From: Micromonospora phaseoli
GTDB taxonomy: Bacteria > Actinomycetota > Actinomycetes > Mycobacteriales > Micromonosporaceae
Direction: 5' to 3'
NCBI RefSeq assembly: GCF_900109115.1
Contig: NZ_FNYV01000006.1
Span: 310,001-374,000 of the forward strand
Length of the DNA stretch: 64,000 bases
The translations under genes and the position numbers were made by a program. Position 1 is the first letter of the stretch, and every line of letters starts with the position of its first letter. Below are positions 1-8,391 of the stretch, piece after piece. The notes beneath the pieces were generated by a model. That model was not told where the DNA came from. It was given only the letters and a program-made list of their open reading frames with translations, and did no database searches.

Positions 1-1694
1 TCGGTCAGGTCCCGCCAGGTGCCGGCGACCCCGCGCACCTGTGCCTGGCCGCCGAGGTTGCCCTCGGTGCCCACCTCACGGGCCACCCGGGTCACCTCGT
101 CGGCGAACGACGACAGCTGGTCCACCATCGTGTTCACCGTCGACTTCAACTCCAGGATCTCGCCCCGGGCGTCGACCGTGATCTTCTGCGACAGGTCACC
201 CTTCGCGACCGCCGTGGTGACCGAGGCGATGTTCCGCACCTGACTGGTCAGGTTCGACGCCATCGAGTTCACGTTGTCGGTCAGGTCCCGCCAGGTGCCC
301 GAGACGCCCTTGACCTGGGCCTGACCGCCGAGCTTGCCCTCGGTGCCCACCTCGCGCGCCACCCGCGTGACCTCGTCGGCGAACGACGACAGCTGGTCCA
401 CCATCGTGTTCACCGTCGACTTCAACTCCAGCATCTCGCCCCGGGCGTCGACCGTGATCTTCTGCGACAGGTCACCCTTGGCGACCGCCGTCGAGACCTG
501 CGAGATGTTGCGGACCTGGCTGGTCAGGTTCCCGGCGAGCTGGTTGACGTTCTCGGTGAGATCCCGCCAGGTGCCGGAGACGCCGCGCACCTGGGCCTGG
601 CCGCCCAACTTGCCCTCGGTGCCCACCTCGCGCGCCACCCGGGTCACCTCGTCGGCGAACGACGACAACTGGTCCACCATCGTGTTGACGGTGTCCTTGA
701 GCTCCAGGATCTCGCCCTGCGCGGCCACGGTGATCTTCTGCGACAGGTCGCCGCGGGCGACCGCCGTGGAGACCTGGGCGATGTTCCGCACCTGGGCCGT
801 GAGGTTCGACGCCATCGAGTTGACGCTGTCGGTCAGGTCCTTCCAGGTGCCCGCGACGCCCGGCACCTCCGCCTGACCGCCGAGCTTGCCCTCGGTGCCC
901 ACCTCACGGGCCACCCGCGTCACCTGCTCGGCGAAGAGCCGCAGCGTGTCGGTGAGCGAGTTCATCGTGTCGGCCAGTTCGGCGACCTCACCGCGAGCGC
1001 TGACGGTGATCTTCTGGGACAGGTCGCCCTTCGCCATCGCCGTGGCCACCTGGGAGATGGACCGCACCTGGCCGGTCAGGTTCGACGCCATGGTGTTCAC
1101 CGAGTCGGTGAGGTCCTTCCAGGTGCCGGCGACGCCACGTACGTCGGCCTGGCCGCCGAGCTTGCCCTCGGTGCCCACCTCACGGGCCACCCGGGTCACC
1201 TCGTTGGAGAAGGACGAGAGCTGGTCGACCATGGTGTTGACCGTGCGGCCGATGCGCAGGTACTCACCACGCAGCGGGCGACCGTCGATCTCCAGCGCCA
1301 TGTGCTGGGAGAGGTCACCGTCGGCGACCGCCACGATGACCCGGGCGATCTCGGTGGTGGGTCGGCCCAGATCGTCGATCAGGGAGTTGACCGCCCGCTG
1401 GCCGTCGGCCCAGGAGCCGTCCAGTCCCTCCTCGTCCAGACGCTCGGTCAGCCGGCCGTCGCGGCCGACGATCCGGCTGATCCGGCGCAGGTCCAGATGC
1501 TGCCGCTCCTGGAGCGACACCACGTCGTTGAAGGCGTCCGCCACCTCGCCGGCGGTGCCCGAACGTCGGGGCAGCCGCACCTTGAGATCCCCGCGACGGA
1601 CCCGTCGCAGCGCCTCCGCCAGCTCGGTGAGGACCGCCTCGTGGTCGGCGGCGGAGGTGTCCGCGGTCACCGACTGTTTCGCCGTGGTCATCAT
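1..1694 (-). CDS. Multi-HAMP sensor protein, probably a hybrid histidine kinase (3' end beyond the window)
   Basis: Read on the minus strand, the frame is open from the ATG at 1694 (or the adjacent ATG at 1691, preceded by GAGTGAGGA) to the left edge, so the C-terminus is missing. After about 100 residues the protein becomes a tandem array of near-identical units of exactly 92 residues (276 bp in DNA, phases at 1105, 829, 553, 277 and 1). Each carries GDLSQKITV, a VNTMVDQLS-type helix and VTRVAREVGTEGKLGGQA. These are HAMP signal-relay modules like those of group III (Nik1-type) kinases, and at least five are visible. No transmembrane segment precedes them, so the sensor is probably cytoplasmic. 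The kinase core is inferred, since it lies outside the window. Large open frames on the plus strand here are antisense shadows of the repeats. Confidence 0.88.
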   Translation of the reverse strand, partial: MMTTAKQSVTADTSAADHEAVLTELAEALRRVRRGDLKVRLPRRSGTAGEVADAFNDVVSLQERQHLDLRRISRIVGRDGRLTERLDEEGLDGSWADGQRAVNSLIDDLGRPTTEIARVIVAVADGDLSQHMALEIDGRPLRGEYLRIGRTVNTMVDQLSSFSNEVTRVAREVGTEGKLGGQADVRGVAGTWKDLTDSVNTMASNLTGQVRSISQVATAMAKGDLSQKITVSARGEVAELADTMNSLTDTLRLFAEQVTRVAREVGTEGKLGGQAEVPGVAGTWKDLTDSVNSMASNLTAQVRNIAQVSTAVARGDLSQKITVAAQGEILELKDTVNTMVDQLSSFADEVTRVAREVGTEGKLGGQAQVRGVSGTWRDLTENVNQLAGNLTSQVRNISQVSTAVAKGDLSQKITVDARGEMLELKSTVNTMVDQLSSFADEVTRVAREVGTEGKLGGQAQVKGVSGTWRDLTDNVNSMASNLTSQVRNIASVTTAVAKGDLSQKITVDARGEILELKSTVNTMVDQLSSFADEVTRVAREVGTEGNLGGQAQVRGVAGTWRDLT

Positions 1695-1830
1695 TCCTCA
1701 CTCACCTCGGGGTTCACCGGCTTGCGCCGGCCACCCCATCATTGTCCCCGTGACCTGGAAACCGCCACGCCATGCCACCGGCCGTCATCGAACAGCCAAG
1801 GGTGATCAGCTTGGCAGCGGACGGGTGTCG

Positions 1831-3915
1831 GTGCAGGATACGAGGGTGTCAGCGGAGGCGGGGCCCGCGACGGACGGGGGCCCAGAGGAGCATGTGCGGC
1901 GCGTCCGGCTTCCCGCCGACCGCCGTACGCCGGCTGCTGCGCGGGCCGTGGTCCGGTCCGTGCTCGCCGAGGCGGACCTGGACGAACTGCTCAACGAGGC
2001 ACTTCTGCTGACCACGGAGCTGTCCACCAACGCGGTCGAGCATGCCCGCACCGAACTGGACATCGAGGTCACCGCCGACCAGGTGGGGCTGACGGTGACG
2101 GTCTCCGACTTCGCCTCCGGCCCGGTCGACGAGTTGACCGTCGGGGTACGCAACCTGTCCGAGGACATCACCGAGGTCGCCGAACGGGGGCGCGGACTGC
2201 TGCTGGTCGACCATTTCGCCAGCCGCTGGGGCACCACCTATCTGCCCACCGGCAAGGGCGTGTGGTTCCGGCTGGACCGTGCCGGGCGGGACGGGACGGG
2301 GTCCGCCCCGTTCGTGCCACCGGCCGCCGGTGATCCGGACGGCATCGGACAGACCGTCGTACCGAGCGCCGGTGCGATGAGCGCGCTGATGCAGACCACC
2401 CCCGACCCGTACGCCGACGATCCGCTGCCGGATTTCGCCGCCAGCCTGCTGACCCGGGTGGCGGAGATGGTCGGCGCCGCCGGTGGTGTGGTCCGACTGG
2501 ACCGGGGCGACGGCCAGGGCTCCCAGGTGCTCGCCCGGTACGGGCGGCAGCCCCGGGCCGGCAGCGACCTGCTCCGGGTGCCGCTTGCGGTGCACCGCCC
2601 GTACGCCGGTGAACTGGAGTTGGACGCCGCGCCCACCGCGTACGCCCAGCCGCTGGCCCTGCTGACCGCCGAGCGACTCTCGTTGCACCTGGAGAACGAC
2701 CGGCTGCGCCGCGCCGACGTACGCCGGCAGGCGTGGCTGACCTTCCTCGCCGAGGCCAGCGAACTGCTCGCCCAGTCGTTGGACGTGGAGCTGACCATGG
2801 CGCTCGTCCCGCAACTGGTGGTCCCCCGCCTCGGCCAGTGGTGCGCGATACACACCACCGACGAGTGGGGTCGGCTCCGGCTCGCGGCAGCCAGCCACGC
2901 CGACGAGTCGATGCTGCCGCAGCTGCACGCCACCCTGCGTGAGGCCGGCACCGACTCGATCCAGGCGCGGCTGCGGGAGGCCAGCCGCAACGGCACCCGC
3001 ACTCCGCTCGGCTCCCCGATGGAGGGTTTCGCCGTGCCGTTGATCGCCCGGGGCCAGCGCCTCGGCACGCTGGCCGTCGGCCGGCACCAGCGACACCGGC
3101 AGGACCCCGACGAGATCGGCGTGCTGGAGGACGTGGCCCGGCGGGCGGCCCTGGCGATCGAGAACGCCCGGATCCACGCCGAGCGCCGCCGGGTGGCGCA
3201 GACGCTCCAGCAGTCGCTGCTGCCGCCGGTGCTGCCGGTCGTGGAGGGCATCGGATTCGCCGCCGAGTACGTCCCGACCGGCGGGGACGCCGAGGTCGGT
3301 GGCGACTTCTACGACGTGGTGCCGATGCCGGACGGTCGCTGGCTGGTGGTCATCGGCGACGTCTCCGGCAAGGGGGTACAGGCCGCGGCGGTCACCGGGC
3401 TGTGCCGGGACGTGATCCGGGTGCTGGCCGGAGACGGCAAGCCGCTGCCCGAGGTGCTGGCCCGGCTCAACGAGACGCTTGTCGAGCGGGGCTCCGGCCG
3501 GTACTGCACGCTGGCCCTGGCGGCGGTCGGGCCGGGTGACGGAGACCAGCTCGACGTGGGGCTGCACCTGGCCGGGCACGATCGGCCGGTGCTGGTGCAC
3601 TCGGCGGGCGGCCCGGCGACCTTCGTCGGCACCGGCGGCACCGCGCTCGGCCTGCTCGACGCGATCACCACGCCGACCTCGCAGATCGCTCTCGACCCGG
3701 GTGACTGCCTGGTCTTCTATACCGATGGGGTGACCGAGCGCCGCCGGGGCCGGGAGCTGTTCGGCACGGGCCGGCTGCGGGACGCGGCGGCACCGCTCGC
3801 CGGCTACTCGGCGGACGTGGTGGCCGCGCGGCTGCGCGCGGCCACGATCAACTTCTCGGTCGAGGAGCCCCGCGACGACATCGCCATCCTCGTCCTGCGC
3901 AACGACGCCGTCTGA
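1831..3915 (+). CDS. Anti-sigma-type ATPase / GAF / PP2C (SpoIIE) phosphatase
   Basis: This 694-residue soluble protein has three modules. An N-terminal RsbW-like HATPase domain (about 15-145) carries the N-box TELSTNAVEHA and a GRGLLLVD box. A GAF-like region spans about 300-465. A C-terminal SpoIIE-type PP2C phosphatase (about 470-690) has metal-binding acidic motifs GGDAEVGGDFYDV, IGDVSGKG and RDDIAIL. Proteins of this build act in partner-switching control of sigma factors by dephosphorylating STAS antagonists. The start is uncertain: GTG codons at 1825, 1831 and 1846 are all in frame and none has a strong ribosome site. It is divergent from the multi-HAMP gene, with about 130 bp between them, so both may share a control region. 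No transmembrane segment is seen. Confidence 0.88.
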   Translation: MQDTRVSAEAGPATDGGPEEHVRRVRLPADRRTPAAARAVVRSVLAEADLDELLNEALLLTTELSTNAVEHARTELDIEVTADQVGLTVTVSDFASGPVDELTVGVRNLSEDITEVAERGRGLLLVDHFASRWGTTYLPTGKGVWFRLDRAGRDGTGSAPFVPPAAGDPDGIGQTVVPSAGAMSALMQTTPDPYADDPLPDFAASLLTRVAEMVGAAGGVVRLDRGDGQGSQVLARYGRQPRAGSDLLRVPLAVHRPYAGELELDAAPTAYAQPLALLTAERLSLHLENDRLRRADVRRQAWLTFLAEASELLAQSLDVELTMALVPQLVVPRLGQWCAIHTTDEWGRLRLAAASHADESMLPQLHATLREAGTDSIQARLREASRNGTRTPLGSPMEGFAVPLIARGQRLGTLAVGRHQRHRQDPDEIGVLEDVARRAALAIENARIHAERRRVAQTLQQSLLPPVLPVVEGIGFAAEYVPTGGDAEVGGDFYDVVPMPDGRWLVVIGDVSGKGVQAAAVTGLCRDVIRVLAGDGKPLPEVLARLNETLVERGSGRYCTLALAAVGPGDGDQLDVGLHLAGHDRPVLVHSAGGPATFVGTGGTALGLLDAITTPTSQIALDPGDCLVFYTDGVTERRRGRELFGTGRLRDAAAPLAGYSADVVAARLRAATINFSVEEPRDDIAILVLRNDAV

Positions 3916-3936
3916 CCTGCGCCCACCTGTTCCCGG

Positions 3937-5283
3937 TCAGAGTCCGCCGGGGAGGCGGCCGGGCGACAGCCGGTGGCCGGGGTCGAGGTGCTGCTTGACC
4001 GCCCGCAGCCGGGCCAGGTCGGCCAGCTCGCCCCAGAGGTCGACGGCCCGTCGGACAGCGGGCGGCGCGGCGAGCACCACGCACCGGCCCTGTCGGGCGA
4101 GCAGCACGCTCCGGACCGCCGCCAGAATCGTCGCCACCCGGTCGGGTGGCATCCCGCCGGGCAGGGCGGCGTGCACCACGCCGAGCCCGGCCGAGCCACG
4201 GACCGGCACCGGCCCGCCGGTCGCGTCACGTAGCGCGTACACAGCGGCGTGCAGGTCGGTGATCGGCACCTCCAGCCGCAGCGCCGTGTCGCCGGGGGCG
4301 AAGGGGTAGCTGCGCCACCACGGCGGTGCCGACCGGGCGACGGTCGACCGGCCGCCGAACAGTCTCACCAACCGATCGGAGCGCTCCGCCACCTCAGCGG
4401 GCCCGCCCTCCAGCAACACCACCAGGGAACCGGCACCCGTCGAGCCGGTCGGCGCGCGCCCGGTCATCGACGGATGGCAGGCCATCGCGGCGGCCCGCGG
4501 ATCCCAGTGTGGCCGGGATGCCGGGCCGACCGGCAGGTCGAGTTCGACCGCGGCCGGATCGAGCCGGGCAGCGAGCAGCGCCTTGATCAGGTCGTGCACC
4601 TCCAGCGGGGTCCACACCGGCCGGGTCACCCAGACCCGGGTGGCCGGCACGGCCTGTACCCGTAGCACCGCGCTGACCAGCACACCGAGCGCCCCCTCCG
4701 AGCCGCACAGCAGCCGCGCCTGGGCCAGCCCGGTCGCCCCGCCACCGGCCTCGGTCAGCTCGCCGTCGGCGTCCAGGTAGCGCAGCCCGACCAACTGGTC
4801 GCAGGCGGTGCCGTGGCGGTGCCGCAGCGGGCCGGCCTCGTCCGCGGCGAGCACCCCGCCGAGGGTGGCGCCCGGCGACGGGGCGTCCAGCGCGAGCCGC
4901 TGGCCGGTGCGCTCCAGGGTGGCCTGCACCGCCCGCAGCGGGGTGCCCGCGCCGACCTCGACGGTGCCCCGGTCGGGCGCCTGGTGGCCGATGCCGGCCA
5001 GCCGCCCGGTGTCGAGCATGATGTCGAGCCGTTCGGGCGCGGCGCCCCAGTCGATTTTGGTGCCGGCTCCCCTCGGCACGACCGTCAGCTCATGCCGCGC
5101 GGCCAGCCGCAGCACCCGTGCTGCGGCGCGTGGCCCGCCGGGCACCGCCACCCAGCGGGCCGCGCGTCCGGCCACCTCGTCGGCCGGCCCGGCGAGGCGG
5201 GCGAAGCGCGGACCGCAGATCTCGGTCAGCCGGTGGGCGATGTCGAGGGCACCGGACGCGCCGGTGGAACGGGCTGGCACCAT
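3937..5283 (-). CDS. FAD-linked oxidase (GlcE/PCMH-type)
   Basis: The 448-residue protein has an N-terminal FAD-binding PCMH fold with the pyrophosphate-binding stretch VVPRGAGTKIDWG near residue 85 and SPGATLGGVLAADEAG further on, typical of glycolate-oxidase GlcE and related flavoproteins. The C-terminal half is a weaker FAD-oxidase cap. Substrate cannot be told from sequence. It is a stand-alone gene: the GlcD and GlcF partners of glycolate oxidase are not adjacent. The ATG at 5283 was chosen because upstream in-frame codons would run into the divergent promoter region. A LexA-like box lies just 9 bases upstream of this start. It converges on the phosphatase gene with 21 bases between stops. 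Confidence 0.82.
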   Translation of the reverse strand: MVPARSTGASGALDIAHRLTEICGPRFARLAGPADEVAGRAARWVAVPGGPRAAARVLRLAARHELTVVPRGAGTKIDWGAAPERLDIMLDTGRLAGIGHQAPDRGTVEVGAGTPLRAVQATLERTGQRLALDAPSPGATLGGVLAADEAGPLRHRHGTACDQLVGLRYLDADGELTEAGGGATGLAQARLLCGSEGALGVLVSAVLRVQAVPATRVWVTRPVWTPLEVHDLIKALLAARLDPAAVELDLPVGPASRPHWDPRAAAMACHPSMTGRAPTGSTGAGSLVVLLEGGPAEVAERSDRLVRLFGGRSTVARSAPPWWRSYPFAPGDTALRLEVPITDLHAAVYALRDATGGPVPVRGSAGLGVVHAALPGGMPPDRVATILAAVRSVLLARQGRCVVLAAPPAVRRAVDLWGELADLARLRAVKQHLDPGHRLSPGRLPGGL

Positions 5284-5291
5284 GCCGGCGA

Positions 5292-5307
5292 TCGTACATG
5301 TGTTCGA
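5292..5307. promoter_or_regulatory. LexA-like (SOS) box, one mismatch
   Basis: TCGTACATGTGTTCGA matches the actinobacterial LexA palindrome TCGAAC-N4-GTTCGA at 11 of 12 fixed positions. It sits in the divergent region, 9 bases before the oxidase ATG and about 60 bases before the oligopeptidase start. It is also embedded in a longer inverted repeat (CGATCGT...ACGATCG). Function is inferred from the match only. Confidence 0.5.
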
Positions 5308-5365
5308 ACGATCGGGTAGGGATTTGCTCCGTACCGGAGACCTCGAAGGCCGGTAACGTGGCGCC

Positions 5366-7462
5366 GTGACCACCGAGACCCCCGTTCCCGCAGCTAAGCG
5401 GGTGCCGACCGAGCGCGTCCACCACGGCGACACCGTCGTCGACGAGTACGCCTGGCTGGCTACCAAGGACGATCCGGAGACCATCAGCTATCTCAACGCC
5501 GAGAACGCCTGGGCCGCAGCCCGGACGGCACACCTGTCCGGGCTGCGCACCGAGTTGTTCGAGGAGATCCGGCGGCGCACCCAGGAGACCGACCTGTCGG
5601 TGCCGACCCGCAAGGGCGGGCACTGGTACTACACCCGCACCGTCGAGGGCCAGCAGTACGGCGTGCACTGCCGTCGGGCGGTCCGCGACGGCGAGACCGA
5701 GCCACCGATCAGCGCGGCCGGTGCTCCGCTCGACGGGGAGCAGGTGCTGCTCGACGGGAACCTGCTCGCCGAGGGGCACGACTTCTTCGCGCTGGGCGCC
5801 TTCGACGTCAGCCCGGATGGTCGTTTCCTGGCCTACTCGACGGACTTCTCCGGCGATGAGCGGTTCACCCTGCGAATCAAGGACCTCGACTCCGGGGAAC
5901 CGCTGCCCGACGAGATCCCCGGCACCTTCTACGGCACCGCCTGGTCCGCCGACGCCTCGGTGCTGTTCTACGTCACCGTGGACGAGGCGTGGCGGCCCAA
6001 CCGGGTCTGGCGGCACGTGATCGGCACGGCCACCGCCGACGACGCGGTGGTGCACGCCGAGGACGACGAGCGGTTCTGGGTCGGGGTCGAGCTGACCCGC
6101 TCGGAGCGGTTCGTCCTCATCGACATCGCCAGCAAGATCACCAGCGAGGTGCTGGCCATCCCGGCCGGCAACCCGACCGGCGAGCCGGCGGTGATCGCGC
6201 CGCGCCGGCAGGGCGTCGAGTACTCGGTGGAGCACCACGGGCACCGGTTCCTGATCCTGCACAACGACGGCGCCGAGGACTTCGCGCTGGCGTACACCTC
6301 GGCGGACGCCCCGGGCGACTGGGTGCCGCTGATCGACCACTCGCCGGGCACCCGGCTGGAATCGGTCGACGCCTTCGCCGACCACCTGGTCCTCACCGTA
6401 CGCAGCAACGGTCTCACCGGACTGCGGGTGCTGCCGGTCGGCGGCGGGGACACCCACGACATCGAGTTCCCGGAGCCGCTGCACACCGTCGGCCTGGACG
6501 CCAACCCCGAGTACCGCAGCGGACGACTGCGGCTGCGCTACACCTCGCTGGTCACCCCGGACTCGGTCTACGACTACGACCTGGTGACCCGCGAGTTGAC
6601 GCTGCTACGCCGCCGGCCGGTGCTGCCCGGGCCGGACGGTCGGGCGTACCAGCCGCAGGAGTACGAGCAGCACCGGGAGTGGGCCATGGCCGACGACGGC
6701 ACGAAGGTGCCGATCTCCCTGGTCTACCGGCGCGGCACCCCTCGTGACGGCTCCGCCCCCTGCGTCATCTACGGGTACGGCTCCTACGAGGCGAGCATGG
6801 ACCCGTGGTTCTCGGTCGGCCGGCTGTCCCTGCTCGACCGTGGGGTGATCTTCGCGGTGGCCCACGTGCGGGGCGGCGGCGAACTGGGCCGCCGCTGGTA
6901 CGACCAGGGAAAGATGCTGGCCAAGAAGAACACCTTCACCGATTTCGTCGCCTGTGCCCGGCACCTGGCGAAGGCCGGCTGGACGGCCCCGGACCGGCTG
7001 GTCGCCCGGGGTGGTTCGGCCGGCGGGCTGTTGATGGGCGCGGTGGCCAATCTCGCACCGGACGCCTTCACCGGCATCGTCGCGCAGGTGCCGTTCGTGG
7101 ACGCGCTCAACACGATCCTCGATCCGTCGCTGCCGCTGACCGTGACCGAGTGGGAGGAGTGGGGCAACCCGCTGGCCGACCCCGAGGTGTACGCGTACAT
7201 GAAGTCGTACACGCCGTACGAGAACGTCGCGGCGCTGGACTACCCGGCGATTCTGGCGATGACCAGCCTCAACGACACGCGGGTGCTCTACCACGAGCCG
7301 GCAAAGTGGATCGCCCGGCTGCGGGCGGTCGCGCCGCAGGGCGACTACCTGCTGAAGACCGAGATGGAGGCCGGTCACGGCGGGCCGAGCGGGCGCTACG
7401 ACGCCTGGCGGGAGGAGGCGTTCGTCAACGCCTGGACGCTGGACCGGTTCGACCGCGCCTGA
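5366..7462 (+). CDS. ptrB: Oligopeptidase B / prolyl oligopeptidase family serine peptidase (S9A)
   Basis: At 698 residues this has the usual length of oligopeptidase B. Residues about 5-400 form the seven-bladed propeller that restricts access to short peptides, and the alpha/beta-hydrolase domain follows. The catalytic triad is visible: Ser551 in RGGSAGG, Asp637 in SLNDTRV and His671 in EAGHGG. The conserved HVRGGGELGRRWYDQGK segment is also present. The enzyme is expected to be cytoplasmic, cleaving oligopeptides after basic residues. That specificity is inferred from the subfamily. The start is GTG at 5366. A long inverted repeat follows the stop codon and probably ends transcription. Confidence 0.93.
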   Translation: MTTETPVPAAKRVPTERVHHGDTVVDEYAWLATKDDPETISYLNAENAWAAARTAHLSGLRTELFEEIRRRTQETDLSVPTRKGGHWYYTRTVEGQQYGVHCRRAVRDGETEPPISAAGAPLDGEQVLLDGNLLAEGHDFFALGAFDVSPDGRFLAYSTDFSGDERFTLRIKDLDSGEPLPDEIPGTFYGTAWSADASVLFYVTVDEAWRPNRVWRHVIGTATADDAVVHAEDDERFWVGVELTRSERFVLIDIASKITSEVLAIPAGNPTGEPAVIAPRRQGVEYSVEHHGHRFLILHNDGAEDFALAYTSADAPGDWVPLIDHSPGTRLESVDAFADHLVLTVRSNGLTGLRVLPVGGGDTHDIEFPEPLHTVGLDANPEYRSGRLRLRYTSLVTPDSVYDYDLVTRELTLLRRRPVLPGPDGRAYQPQEYEQHREWAMADDGTKVPISLVYRRGTPRDGSAPCVIYGYGSYEASMDPWFSVGRLSLLDRGVIFAVAHVRGGGELGRRWYDQGKMLAKKNTFTDFVACARHLAKAGWTAPDRLVARGGSAGGLLMGAVANLAPDAFTGIVAQVPFVDALNTILDPSLPLTVTEWEEWGNPLADPEVYAYMKSYTPYENVAALDYPAILAMTSLNDTRVLYHEPAKWIARLRAVAPQGDYLLKTEMEAGHGGPSGRYDAWREEAFVNAWTLDRFDRA

Positions 7463-7475
7463 CCGCCACCGGACC

Positions 7476-7521
7476 GGCCTGATGTCACGGTGACATATCC
7501 ATGTCGCTGTGACATCAGGCC
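7476..7521. terminator. Long inverted repeat between convergent genes (probable bidirectional terminator)
   Basis: Two 21-base arms (7476-7496 and 7501-7521) pair with only two mismatched positions around the loop ATCC. Each arm itself contains a shorter palindrome (ATGTCAC-G-GTGACAT and ATGTCGC-T-GTGACAT). It lies between the convergent ptrB and DUF998 genes. No T-run follows. The nested palindromes would also fit a double operator. Confidence 0.6.
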
Positions 7522-7608
7522 GGGAAGGCATGACACTCCTCCGCTCGTTACTCGGTGTGACTTCTACGGTCACGCCGGCGCCTGGGCTGCCCGGGTGAGC
7601 GACGCCGA

Positions 7609-8259
7609 CTACGCCGAGGGCACGGGGCAGCCCGGGCCGGGACCCAGTTGGCTGCCGAGCACGACCGTCCAGAGCAGGAATGGGGCCACGACCACGCGTT
7701 CCATGCCGCCGACGCCGAAGCCGAGATCCACCTGGGCGAAGAAGAGAAGCGTCGCGAGGACCCCGGTCAGCCCCAGCACGAGGCCGAGCCACCGCACCGG
7801 CCCGAGCACCGCGGACCGCCGGGGTAGCGCCGACAGCAGCAACGCGATGTTGCCCGCCCCGAAGACCAGCAACGCGGCGAGGAAGTGCCGATTCTCGTCG
7901 ACGTCCGCCGGATAGACGCCGGCCAGGACATACCCGCTGGCACCCGCCAACGCAGCCAGCTGGGCGGCCCGCACTGCGGCCCCGCGACCGAGCGCGGTCC
8001 AGGTCAGCAGCAGACCGACCACGATCAGCAGGCCAGTGGCGATCATCGTGCCGTTCATCAACGGGTGCCAGGGCGAACAGACCGGTCGCGGCCGACTGGT
8101 GTCCCACATGCCGCAGGTGACGTTCCCCAGGTCACTGATGTTGTGGGTACGCCAACTGAACGGCGGTTGCCGCCAGCCGAGGGCGGTCACCGCGTTTCCG
8201 GCGACGAACAGCGGTGCGGCGAGCAGCAGGGCATAGGAACCCAGGCGGTACGCGGGCAT
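7609..8259 (-). CDS. DUF998 family integral membrane protein
   Basis: A 216-residue hydrophobic protein with about six predicted membrane segments, beginning MPAYRLGSYALLLAAP. The HNISDLGNVTCG stretch near residue 40 and the arrangement of helices match the DUF998 family of bacterial membrane proteins, whose function is unknown. The ATG at 8259 starts directly before the first hydrophobic helix. In-frame sequence further upstream is the antisense of the neighbouring kinase gene. It is divergent from the two-component pair at 8392, with 132 bases between. Confidence 0.75.
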   Translation of the reverse strand: MPAYRLGSYALLLAAPLFVAGNAVTALGWRQPPFSWRTHNISDLGNVTCGMWDTSRPRPVCSPWHPLMNGTMIATGLLIVVGLLLTWTALGRGAAVRAAQLAALAGASGYVLAGVYPADVDENRHFLAALLVFGAGNIALLLSALPRRSAVLGPVRWLGLVLGLTGVLATLLFFAQVDLGFGVGGMERVVVAPFLLWTVVLGSQLGPGPGCPVPSA

Positions 8260-8391
8260 GAAGCCATCCCAGCCCGAGCAGGCCGGCCGGCGCACTACCA
8301 CTGCCCCGACGACCGGGGTAGGGCTGGGTATACCGCAAAGGTGGAGCCAGCCGGCTGGGGTCGACGCCGCCTCGTCACTAGCGTCGGCGGC

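Noticed and set aside
1..1830. Long plus-strand open frames over the first 1.8 kb
   Set aside because: They are antisense to the HAMP repeats, consist of Arg/Ser/Pro-rich sequence and have no ribosome site; the minus-strand frame shows clear HAMP motifs.
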